50,526 bases of DNA from NCBI GenBank assembly GCA_947459535.1, contig CANHDY010000003.1:1-50526 (forward strand). The letters are read 5' to 3'. This DNA is from Rickettsiales bacterium. GTDB lineage: Bacteria > Pseudomonadota > Alphaproteobacteria > Rickettsiales > SXRF01. Below are positions 43,317 through 50,526 of the stretch, one piece after another (position 1 is the first letter of the stretch; every line of letters starts with the position of its first letter). The translations under genes were made by a program, and so were the position numbers. A model generated the notes under the pieces. It saw only the letters and a program-made list of their open reading frames with translations, made no database searches and was not told the origin of the DNA.

Positions 43317-43823
43317 ATGTTTTCATCAGCAGGGTATTACGGCATGCCAACACAACTTCCCATTTCCAGCGGTCAGGATGTCGCCGGCGCGCCTGCAGGC
43401 GTCATCAAATCGCGCTTTGGCGAGGTGGCGGTGGATCCAGCCAAAATTCTTTCATTTCCTCGTGGTCTGCTTGGCATGCCGGAGCGTTTTCAGTTTATTC
43501 TCACCAGCTTCCCCACTGATAAAATGGCGCAGTTCAAACTGCTGCAATCAACCGAAGACGAGGCGCTCTCTTTCATCACTCTGCCGCTGGATCTGGATAA
43601 CCCGATTATTGCGCGTGGTGATATTCTGCTTGCCTGCCGCGATCTTGGTATCGCCGAGCAGGATCTTGCGATGCTGCTCATTGTTTCTGTGCATCGCACA
43701 CCGGATCAGGTGAAACTTTCGGTGAATGCTCGGGCACCGCTGATGGTCGATGCGCAGCGCCGCCTCGGGGTGCAGCATGTATTTTCGAGTGATGACTACA
43801 AAGTCCAGCACATGCTTGGGTAG
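43317..43823 (+). CDS. fliW: Flagellar assembly factor FliW
   Basis: 168 residues. SRFGEVAVDPAKILSFPRGL, LGMPERFQFIL, LQSTEDEALSFITLPL and VNARAPLMVDAQRRLGVQ form the FliW pattern. In other bacteria FliW binds flagellin and CsrA and so ties flagellin translation to its export. No csrA is in the window. GAGGAGA precedes the ATG. The gene is followed after 5 bp by the TPR-methyltransferase. Confidence 0.93.
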   Translation: MFSSAGYYGMPTQLPISSGQDVAGAPAGVIKSRFGEVAVDPAKILSFPRGLLGMPERFQFILTSFPTDKMAQFKLLQSTEDEALSFITLPLDLDNPIIARGDILLACRDLGIAEQDLAMLLIVSVHRTPDQVKLSVNARAPLMVDAQRRLGVQHVFSSDDYKVQHMLG

Positions 43824-43828
43824 AGGCA

Positions 43829-45451
43829 ATGTCACTTGGCAGCAGCCTGATTGATTCTTATCAGAAAGCCGATGCACTCCTGTGCAGGGGCGAACTGCAG
43901 CAGGCAGCTGATATCTGTAAACAGATGCTGGAGAGCAATCCAAACTTTGCTTATGGGTATCACTTGATGGCCTCGCTGTTCAAGGTCACGGGTAATTTTG
44001 AAAAAGCACTGAGTTTTGCGGATCTTGCGATCAAGCTTGATCCTAATGTGCCCAGCTTTTATCTGCAGCGTGGCACGTTGCTCATGGCGCTGCATTGTTA
44101 TGAAGCTGCTGAGGATGTGTTCCGTAAAGCCCATCAGATGAAGCCGGATTTGATTCAGGCGCTTCTGATGGCGGCGGATGCTTGTGTTCATCAAGGACGC
44201 CACGATGATGCGGCGCGTACCTTTGCACTAGCGCGTAGCCGCGCCACGGATCATGAGCAGGCGGATATTGATCAGCAGGAAGGATTATGCCAGCTATCGC
44301 TCGGGCAACTGGCACTAGCCGAGGCTCTGTTTGAAAGGGTGATAGCGCAGCGGCCGAATCAAGCCGGAGGTTATCTGCATAAAGGCCGTATTCTGCTGCA
44401 TCAGCAGCGAGATCAGGAGGCGGAAGTCTGCTATGCACGGGCGCTCAATTGTGATCCCCACCTGCAGGAAGCGCTGCATGGCATGGCGGTGGTGAATGAA
44501 CGTCAGGGCCAGATCGATACGGCGGTGGCGTTTGCTATTCAGGCGGTGAGTGCGCATGGCACCGTGCTTGATAGCCTGCTACTACTCGGACAGCTATTGC
44601 TGCGGAAACAGAATTTCTCCGCTGCAGAGCAGATGTTCCGCCAGGCACTGGCCGTGGTGCCAGATCAGGTGGTGGCGCTGTGCGGGCTGTCACAATCATT
44701 GATAGCGCAGCGCAGGCAGCATGAGCTGGCAAGTTTTCTTGCGGATCAGGCCGCGATCATGCCGCAGCACGAAGGGCTGATTTTTCTTGCAGCAGCTGCA
44801 AGTGGGCAGAATGCTTTGCGAGCGCCACAAAACTTCATCAGCAGCTATTACGATGAGCTGGCGCGGCGTTATAATTATTTTCTCAGGCCGCTCGATATGT
44901 ATCAGCCGCACCAGTGTGCTGAAATGCTGCGCGCGCTACCACAGCTACAGGGGCGAACGAGCCTCAGCCTAGTCGATCTAGGGTGTGGAGATGGGCGTCT
45001 TGCGGCGGCGCTGGGTGATTTTGTCGAGTCACGCTTGGGGGTTGATCTTTCCAGAGAGATGCTGAATCTTGCGCAGATACATCGCCGCTATCAGGAAACT
45101 TACACACTTGATATAGTCGAGTTTGCCATGGGTAGTGATCGCATGTTTGATGTGGTGGCTGCGATTGATGTGCTTGTGCATCTGGGTGATCTTGCGCCTT
45201 TTTTCCGTGCCGCCCGAAACCTTCTCGCTTCTGCCAGCGTCATGGTGTTTACGATTGAAAAATCCAATTTAGAAGCTGCCTACACGCTGCGTCCGAACGG
45301 GCGTTATATGCATAGCCATGGCTTCATCCACGCATTGCTGCAGGATGAGGGCTATAACTGTGTGTTTTCTGAAGAGGTGTTGCTTCGTCTTGAGGCGGGC
45401 GTGCCGGTGATGGGCATGGTCTATGTCGTTCAGAAAATGACGGTGCACTGA
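43829..45451 (+). CDS. TPR-repeat protein with C-terminal SAM-dependent methyltransferase domain
   Basis: 540 residues. About eight or nine TPR repeats span residues 10-310 (for example AYGYHLMASLFKVTGNFEKA and SFYLQRGTLLMALHCYEAAE). A class I methyltransferase follows with its SAM loop LVDLGCGDGRLAAAL at about 382-395, GVDLSREML, and FDVVAAIDVLVHLGDLAPFF. The TPRs probably select a protein target. Because it lies between fliW and fliB and overlaps fliB by one base, the likely target is flagellin or another axial protein; that is inference. Confidence 0.8.
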   Translation: MSLGSSLIDSYQKADALLCRGELQQAADICKQMLESNPNFAYGYHLMASLFKVTGNFEKALSFADLAIKLDPNVPSFYLQRGTLLMALHCYEAAEDVFRKAHQMKPDLIQALLMAADACVHQGRHDDAARTFALARSRATDHEQADIDQQEGLCQLSLGQLALAEALFERVIAQRPNQAGGYLHKGRILLHQQRDQEAEVCYARALNCDPHLQEALHGMAVVNERQGQIDTAVAFAIQAVSAHGTVLDSLLLLGQLLLRKQNFSAAEQMFRQALAVVPDQVVALCGLSQSLIAQRRQHELASFLADQAAIMPQHEGLIFLAAAASGQNALRAPQNFISSYYDELARRYNYFLRPLDMYQPHQCAEMLRALPQLQGRTSLSLVDLGCGDGRLAAALGDFVESRLGVDLSREMLNLAQIHRRYQETYTLDIVEFAMGSDRMFDVVAAIDVLVHLGDLAPFFRAARNLLASASVMVFTIEKSNLEAAYTLRPNGRYMHSHGFIHALLQDEGYNCVFSEEVLLRLEAGVPVMGMVYVVQKMTVH

Positions 45452-46617
45452 TGAGTGCGCTGCTACAGCATCCGCTGCTTGGCGAGTTTCAGTGCCTCGG
45501 GGATCGCTGCGCGGATACGTGCTGCAAAAGCTGGTCGATGCAGCTCGATGCCGCTACCTATGAAACCTACCAGCGAGAAGCACCCGAGCTTCTGGATGCA
45601 GTGGAGGCGGCAGAAGAATCACCATGGATCATGCGTAAGGATAAACAGACCGGTTATTGTGTGAAATTCGATAATGGCCTGTGCGGCATTCATAAAAATT
45701 ATGGCGATAAGTTTCTCGGGGATGCCTGCCATTTTTATCCGCGCGCCACACGCACGCTTGGCGATCAGACGATCATGACCGCCACGCTGTCCTGTCCCGA
45801 AGTGGCAAGGCTGGCGCTTTATGCGGATGCGCCCTTTGGCTGGCGCGAAACAACGGCTGACCGTTTGCCGCACAGCCTCAAGGACTATCTGCCCGAGGCG
45901 CTCAGCGGCGAGCAGGCGCGCCATGTCCACGAAGCTTTTCTTCATGCCTGCGAAGATGCCGCTCCAGCCGAACAGATTCTTGCACGCATAGCCAGTGTGG
46001 CACGTTCCATGATGCTTCTGGATCAGGCAAGCTGGCCACAAGCGGTGGGTTTTTATTTGCGTATGGCCGACGGTCGTCTGCCTGCTGCTAAGGCGGATGT
46101 GAATGACCCGTTTAACCTGCTCCACGCGCTGATGGGGATTATTGTCGCCACTCGCAAGCCGATGAGCGAGCGCTTGCGCCAGACAGTTTCACAGATGCAG
46201 ACGATGCTGGCTGTCACTCTCGACTGGCAGACCACGCAGATGCACACCACCGATGCCAGCGCGCCAGCTTATCAGCAGGCGCGGCAGAACTGGGATGAGC
46301 ACGCCGCGTATTATCAGCCGCTTCTGAAACGCTACCTGCAGATGCAACTCTCTGTTTCTCTTTTTCCATTTTCGGGGCTTGGATCAAACGCGCCGGAGCG
46401 TATCACGCTGATCGGTGTCAGGTTCGCCACCATCAGGCTGGCACTGATGGCAGCGCATCAATGCCGCGGCGAGCAGCTGAATCAGGAGGAGGTGGTCAAA
46501 GTGGTGCAAAGCTTATCGCGCTGTCTGGATCATCTGGGCGATGCAGCCTTTTCACTCGCCATTTATCATGAAACGGGCTGGGATCAGGAAGCGCGTCTTC
46601 GTGGGCTGCTGATATGA
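45451..46617 (+). CDS. fliB: Flagellin lysine-N-methylase (FliB family)
   Basis: 388 residues. The N-terminal cysteine pattern of FliB is complete: Cys15, Cys20 and Cys24-25 in FQCLGDRCADTCCKSW, Cys70 in GYCVKFDNG, Cys78 in GLCGIHKNYG and Cys93 in LGDACHFYPR. These probably hold an iron-sulfur cluster. FliB in Salmonella methylates lysines on flagellin. The ATG overlaps the TPR-methyltransferase stop (TGATG), and the giant flagellin gene follows. The lysines of that flagellin are confined to its variable region and C-terminus, as expected for surface modification. Confidence 0.88.
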   Translation: MSALLQHPLLGEFQCLGDRCADTCCKSWSMQLDAATYETYQREAPELLDAVEAAEESPWIMRKDKQTGYCVKFDNGLCGIHKNYGDKFLGDACHFYPRATRTLGDQTIMTATLSCPEVARLALYADAPFGWRETTADRLPHSLKDYLPEALSGEQARHVHEAFLHACEDAAPAEQILARIASVARSMMLLDQASWPQAVGFYLRMADGRLPAAKADVNDPFNLLHALMGIIVATRKPMSERLRQTVSQMQTMLAVTLDWQTTQMHTTDASAPAYQQARQNWDEHAAYYQPLLKRYLQMQLSVSLFPFSGLGSNAPERITLIGVRFATIRLALMAAHQCRGEQLNQEEVVKVVQSLSRCLDHLGDAAFSLAIYHETGWDQEARLRGLLI

Positions 46618-46689
46618 AACCTAAAAATTTTCTTGTGATTCTTCAGTGGTGTGCTAGCTTCATGCACATAAAGTTGAATTTTCTAATGC

Positions 46690-46704
46690 GGCATTAACGA
46701 AGCA
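46690..46704 (+). promoter_or_regulatory. Candidate sigma-54 promoter of the flagellin gene
   Basis: CGGCAT...AAGCA has GG (46690-46691) and GC (46702-46703) exactly 10 bases apart. The -24 side (GGCAT) is good and the -12 side (AAGCA) partial. The message would have a leader of about 95 nt before the ATG at 46811. It is a weaker match than the flgI promoter. Confidence 0.4.
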
Positions 46705-46762
46705 TTAAGGAATTCACAGTAAAACTGTAGGGTAGTGTGGTCATAGAAGACCGCATTGGTAC

Positions 46763-46810
46763 GGAGAGCATGTAGCACTCCATGTTTAACATCCATGTAG
46801 GAGACGACCC
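46763..46810 (+). promoter_or_regulatory. Flagellin mRNA leader with competing pairings around the ribosome site
   Basis: The ribosome site GGAG (46800-46803) is 7 bases before the ATG. CTCC (46778-46781) can pair with it, extended by ATG/CAT, or instead with an upstream GGAG (46763-46766). CATGT is repeated three times. Such a leader could be controlled by FliW/CsrA- or FlbT-like factors. This is a hand-drawn fold only. Confidence 0.35.
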
Positions 46811-49800
46811 ATGGTCAACTCAATTAACACCAATATTGCGTCTTATTTTGCGCAAGCAAACATTAGCCGCGCATCCGATATGTCCTCATCGTCAGTCGCG
46901 CGTCTTTCGAGCGGTAACCGCATCGTAAGAGCGTCCGATGACGTAGCAGGTCTTTCTATCGGTACCAGCCTTCGCACCAGCGTTTCGGCACTGCGTACCG
47001 CACTCGTGAACGCCTCGCAGGGCTCCAGCCTGCTTCAGGTCGCTGACGGTGCGCTCTCGCAGGTGACGGAGATTCTGCAACGTCAACGCGCCATTGCCTT
47101 CCAGGCGGGTTCGGGTACGCTGCAAAACTCTGACCGCGTGTTCCTCAACCAGGAATTCCAGGCACTGACCTCTGAGGTCGATCGTCTGACGGGTTCCACC
47201 AACTTCAACGGTGTGCGCCTGCTCAACGGTTCGCTCACCAGTGCTGCTGGTATTAATTCGAATAGCAACGCTTCCACGGGCGGCGAACTTCGCCTGAATT
47301 TCAACGATCTCATCACGGCTGGTGAGTCGGTGATTGTTGGCGGCGTGACCATGGTTGGTCTGAATGCTGCTTCGACTGATCCGCGTGGTTTCGTTGTCAC
47401 TGCAGATATCAACACCACCCTGCAGAACCTTGCTAACGCACTCAACAACCTTGCTTCCAACGCGACCTACGGTACTTCAGTCGGTCAAGCAACATACAGC
47501 GTTGATGGCAACTCGCTGGTGGTTAAATCCCGCACTGGCGGCACGCTCAGCAACAACTTCACCTCTTCTTCTGTGGCAACCGGCCAGTCGCTGAACGGCC
47601 TTGGATCTGCTGCTGTTGGCACGGCCGCTGGTGATGACATCACCATTAACCTTGCGAATTCCGGCTTTGTCGTCGGCCAGCGCGTGGTGTTTAATGGTAT
47701 GTCGGCTGTCGGCGGTATCACGCTCTCTGGTGAATATGTTGTGACCGCAGTAAGCGGCAGCAACTTTACCATTGATCAGGCTGGTACGCCTGGCAACACC
47801 ACCAACGTGAACCAAGGTGCTAACGCGATCGTCTATGCTGCGACCGCTGCTTACACCAGCTCGGTTTCTTATGGTGAGGCCTCCTTCAACACTGGCGGTT
47901 CCAGCTTCAGCCTGTTTTCAACCACGGGTGCCACCTCGGCAACCACGGTGGTTTCTGCAAACACGGCGGCTGCAGGTACACCATTCCAGAATGGCGATTC
48001 CATTACCGCAACCGTCAATGGCGTGACCAAGACCCTCTACACCTTCGGTGCAGCAGGTGACAGTGGTGCACGTACATTGAAAGACGTGGTGGATGGTATC
48101 AATGCTAACTTTGCCAACACTGGTTTCAAAGCAGCGCTGACCTATAGCGGTGGCGGGTATAACATTCGCCTCAGCTATGCCGGCAATGCGAGCAACGTGG
48201 TCATTGATTACGGCAGCAACTTTGTTGGTACCAACTATGCAGTGGCTGGCCAGGGTATTGGCACAACCGCTGCAAACGGTGCGACAGCCGCCGCATCTGC
48301 AACCCGTGCACTGTTTGGCACCAGCTACATCGATGTGCTGAACACTGCGAGCAGTGTCGCGAACTTAACCACCTCCGTGGTTGGTACCGATGCTACCGCT
48401 CCGTTTGCGGTTGGCAACACCATCACGCTGAACGTTAACGGCAAGAGCGAAATCCTGCACACGATTGCTGCAAGTAACACTCTGACGCAGATTGTCAGCG
48501 GTATCAACTCGCGTACAGCCGATACCGGTGTCGTGGCGATGATCAGCGGCACAGGCGGCGCTTACAACATTCGCCTGTTTGTTTCTGATTCAGCTGCTTC
48601 CCCAACTGTTGCAGGTAGGACGAACGATGTGATCACCGTCAGTTCAGCCACAGCGCTGGGCAGCGGTACGGTGAACGCAGCCACGGTTGGCACGATCGAT
48701 TCCAGCACAACACTCGTTCGCAACAGCAACTTCGGTCTTGCGGGTGGTCTGGATAACGGCATCAGCGCGGGCAGTGTTTCGGTCACCGGTTCGGTGGGCG
48801 ACAGCATCCTGACTTCGCTGGCACAGACACGTGCTAATACGTCGTTGATTTTCACCACTAACGCGTCGGCGAACGATACCATTACCCTTGGTGGTAAGGT
48901 GTTCACGTTCACCAGCAACACGACACGTGCGGTGGATGAGATCCTGATCGGTGCGTCGGTTTCAGAAACGATCGATAATCTGATCAACACGCTGCGCAGC
49001 TATCTGTCGAATGGTAACGCTACGACAGCAGAGGCCTACCAGCTCAACCAGATGGAATTTGCCCGCAGCGGCAATACCTTCACGGTGACGGGCAAAGGTC
49101 TTGGTAACATTACCACCATCAATGGTGCGAATGCGACCATCGCACGTTCCAACACCAGTGGCACGTCGCTCACATCGGGCACGTTCGACAATGCCTCCAG
49201 CACCTATGGTGTGGATGTAACCGGCATTACCAACGCGGATTTCCGCGGTGTGCTGCAGGGCTTCCAGGCCACTTATACGGGAACGGCGGATACGGTGAAC
49301 CTGTCGATCAAGATCGGCAACTTTACCTACACGGCAAGAAATATGGATACCACGGTGTCTTCTAACACCCGCGTACGTCTGTATTCCGATACCGTGGATA
49401 GTAAAAACGGTGGGTATTTCGATATCCAGCTTGCTTCGGGTGCTGTTGCCAACGGCTTCAGTGACCAGGCGGGTGCGGATGCGATTGCCAGCCGCCTCAA
49501 CGTGGCCTTCACCACGCTGACCTTCCGTCAGGAACGCCAGATCTCGAGCTACAGTGGCACGCAGGGTATCTCCTCCAACGGCACCATCATTGGTTCGCTG
49601 GTAGGTACCAAAGTGTCGGCTCAGGTGAATGATTTCAGCAACCTCCGTCTGTCTGATATCAAAGTCACCGCACCGACCGGAAGTGCTACCGATGCGAAGA
49701 TCAGTCTGCTGATTAATGGTGTTAACTACACCACCACGGCAGGTCTGGGCTCAAAGATCGGCGCGAATCAGACCTTCCGTCTGGTCAGCGAAGTGGATGC

Positions 49801-50311
49801 GAACCAGTATCTCGAGTTCACCACGGGTAACACCTCGATCGATATCAGCTCTGCGGCCAATGCTGCAGCAGTTGAAGACGCTCTGAAAAGCGCGTTTGGT
49901 GCGACTTCCGGCTCTGCCGCGCTGTCGTTCCAGATCGGCTCCAGCGCGACCGACACGCTGTCGGTATCGATTGGTGATGCGACCACTGACTCGTTGTTTA
50001 ACGGTGAAGTGCTCGATGTGTTGAGCCAGGTCAGCTCAACCCGCGCTGCCGCTGTACTCGATACGGCACTTCAGAAAGTGACCAGCATCCGTGCGGATGT
50101 GGGTGCGCTCCAATCCAGGTTTAACTTTGCTTCGGCGAACATTCAGATCGCCGTGCAGAACCAGGATGCTGCGCAGTCTCAGCTGCTCGATACTGACATT
50201 GCCTCTGAGTCGACCTCGTATGCCACCTCGCAGGTGAAACTGCAGGCTGGTATCTCGGTACTCGCTCAGGCTAACCAGCAGCTCCAGGCCCTCCTGAAGC
50301 TGATCGGTTAA
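46811..50311 (+). CDS. fliC: Giant flagellin
   Basis: 1166 residues, against about 270-500 in most bacteria. The conserved ends are normal. N-terminal D0/D1: VNSINTNIASYFAQANISRA, RLSSGNRIVRASDDVAGLSI. C-terminal D1/D0: GALQSRFNFASANIQIAVQN, then DIASESTSYATSQVKLQAGI. Between them are some 850 residues rich in Thr/Ser/Gly/Asn. The region has a beta module at about 274-344 like that in FlgK and at least three Flagellin_IN-like units (about 394-454, 534-588 and 688-733). I count about 17 lysines, none in the first ~235 residues, and no cysteine. TAGGAG precedes the ATG. It forms the filament surface. Confidence 0.94.
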   Translation: MVNSINTNIASYFAQANISRASDMSSSSVARLSSGNRIVRASDDVAGLSIGTSLRTSVSALRTALVNASQGSSLLQVADGALSQVTEILQRQRAIAFQAGSGTLQNSDRVFLNQEFQALTSEVDRLTGSTNFNGVRLLNGSLTSAAGINSNSNASTGGELRLNFNDLITAGESVIVGGVTMVGLNAASTDPRGFVVTADINTTLQNLANALNNLASNATYGTSVGQATYSVDGNSLVVKSRTGGTLSNNFTSSSVATGQSLNGLGSAAVGTAAGDDITINLANSGFVVGQRVVFNGMSAVGGITLSGEYVVTAVSGSNFTIDQAGTPGNTTNVNQGANAIVYAATAAYTSSVSYGEASFNTGGSSFSLFSTTGATSATTVVSANTAAAGTPFQNGDSITATVNGVTKTLYTFGAAGDSGARTLKDVVDGINANFANTGFKAALTYSGGGYNIRLSYAGNASNVVIDYGSNFVGTNYAVAGQGIGTTAANGATAAASATRALFGTSYIDVLNTASSVANLTTSVVGTDATAPFAVGNTITLNVNGKSEILHTIAASNTLTQIVSGINSRTADTGVVAMISGTGGAYNIRLFVSDSAASPTVAGRTNDVITVSSATALGSGTVNAATVGTIDSSTTLVRNSNFGLAGGLDNGISAGSVSVTGSVGDSILTSLAQTRANTSLIFTTNASANDTITLGGKVFTFTSNTTRAVDEILIGASVSETIDNLINTLRSYLSNGNATTAEAYQLNQMEFARSGNTFTVTGKGLGNITTINGANATIARSNTSGTSLTSGTFDNASSTYGVDVTGITNADFRGVLQGFQATYTGTADTVNLSIKIGNFTYTARNMDTTVSSNTRVRLYSDTVDSKNGGYFDIQLASGAVANGFSDQAGADAIASRLNVAFTTLTFRQERQISSYSGTQGISSNGTIIGSLVGTKVSAQVNDFSNLRLSDIKVTAPTGSATDAKISLLINGVNYTTTAGLGSKIGANQTFRLVSEVDANQYLEFTTGNTSIDISSAANAAAVEDALKSAFGATSGSAALSFQIGSSATDTLSVSIGDATTDSLFNGEVLDVLSQVSSTRAAAVLDTALQKVTSIRADVGALQSRFNFASANIQIAVQNQDAAQSQLLDTDIASESTSYATSQVKLQAGISVLAQANQQLQALLKLIG

Positions 50312-50332
50312 CCCGGGAGACTCTACGGGAAT

Positions 50333-50359
50333 GGCCGGGGTGGTAACCCCATCCCGGCC
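50333..50359 (+). terminator. GC hairpin after the flagellin gene
   Basis: GGCCGGGGTGG faces CCATCCCGGCC across a short loop, an almost perfect stem that starts 22 bp after the flagellin stop. No T-run follows, so it may act as a message-stabilising or attenuating hairpin rather than a full terminator. It resembles the GC palindromes seen elsewhere. Confidence 0.45.
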
Positions 50360-50379
50360 TGACCTGTAAGGAGGACGAT

Positions 50380-50526
50380 ATGGATGCATTAGGACCCATT
50401 AAACCAGCAGCTCGAACGCCCATGCCGGTGAAAGCCTCGGCGGTGCTTCCCGCTGCTTCAGCTGCACAAAGCATTCAGTTGCCGCAAGGCAATCTAGAAA
50501 CCGTGCAGTATGATGCTAAAGTGGCG
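50380..50526 (+). CDS. Start of an unknown gene downstream of flagellin (cut by window end)
   Basis: AAGGAGG (50368-50374) precedes the ATG at 50380, a strong ribosome site. The 49 residues visible start MDALGPIKPAARTPMPVKAS and are Ala/Pro-rich, followed by QSIQLPQGNLETVQYDAKVA. This is a low-complexity N-terminus seen in small flagellar accessory proteins such as FlaG-like ones, but no motif allows an assignment. Its position right after flagellin suggests a flagellar role. Confidence 0.6.
   Translation, partial: MDALGPIKPAARTPMPVKASAVLPAASAAQSIQLPQGNLETVQYDAKVA

Overview
This 50.5 kb window reads as chromosomal DNA from a flagellated alphaproteobacterium. The evidence is the runs MerR-ihfA-fabH-plsX-rpmF and mrp/hflK-hflC-degP-serB-miaA-ilvBHC-leuA, a one-cysteine DksA, and a fliX gene divergent from flgI with CheL (FlgJ-like), FlgN, FlgK and FlgL genes behind it. 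I cannot name the genus. The genome seems rich in small palindromic repeats. No rRNA, tRNA, CRISPR array or prophage was recognised.

Layout. 1-3.5 kb is an accessory edge: the N-terminus of an IS630-like transposase, an orphan prepilin-like protein, a gene-poor 650 bp stretch, a small membrane protein, and a VapBC module with its own promoter and operator that runs into a secreted alkaline phosphatase. 3.6-4.3 kb is a TetR-family regulator with a visible promoter and palindrome. 4.3-9.7 kb (minus strand) holds phhA, cfa, rpmF, plsX, fabH, ihfA and a MerR regulator. 9.8-11.4 kb has a GNAT acetyltransferase and hppD, which with phhA makes a Phe-to-Tyr-to-homogentisate route. 11.6-14.2 kb has a ParB-like orphan, a membrane PAS-like protein, a YdcH-type protein and an Mrp-type ATPase. 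14.3-20.4 kb is envelope quality control (hflK, hflC, degP), a glycine-rich membrane protein, serB and miaA. 20.5-22.7 kb is an unusual three-module protein: a HAM1/ITPase-like domain, a degenerate LOG-like domain and an intact LOG domain. 22.8-28.2 kb is branched-chain amino acid synthesis (ilvB, a small winged-helix gene, ilvH, ilvC, leuA). 28.2-32 kb has a glycosyltransferase-like protein with a Tat-type N-terminus, an EamA transporter and an HTTM-DCC protein. 32-37 kb is the cell-shape block mreB-mreC-mreD-mrdA, then dksA. From 37 kb to the end is a flagellar block: fliX, flgI (with a sigma-54 promoter), cheL/flgJ, flgN, a very long flgK, flgL, fliW, a TPR-methyltransferase, fliB and a 1166-residue flagellin.

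Three themes stand out. (1) GC-rich palindromic elements of several types sit between genes and also inside reading frames (ilvB, serB, and the start of hppD), in the manner of Rickettsia palindromic elements. (2) The HAM1-LOG-LOG protein directly follows miaA, suggesting handling of prenylated or otherwise modified nucleotides. (3) The distal flagellum looks specialised: a giant flagellin and an enlarged FlgK share a similar inserted beta-rich module, next to two overlapping modification-type genes (TPR-methyltransferase and FliB lysine methylase) and FliW.
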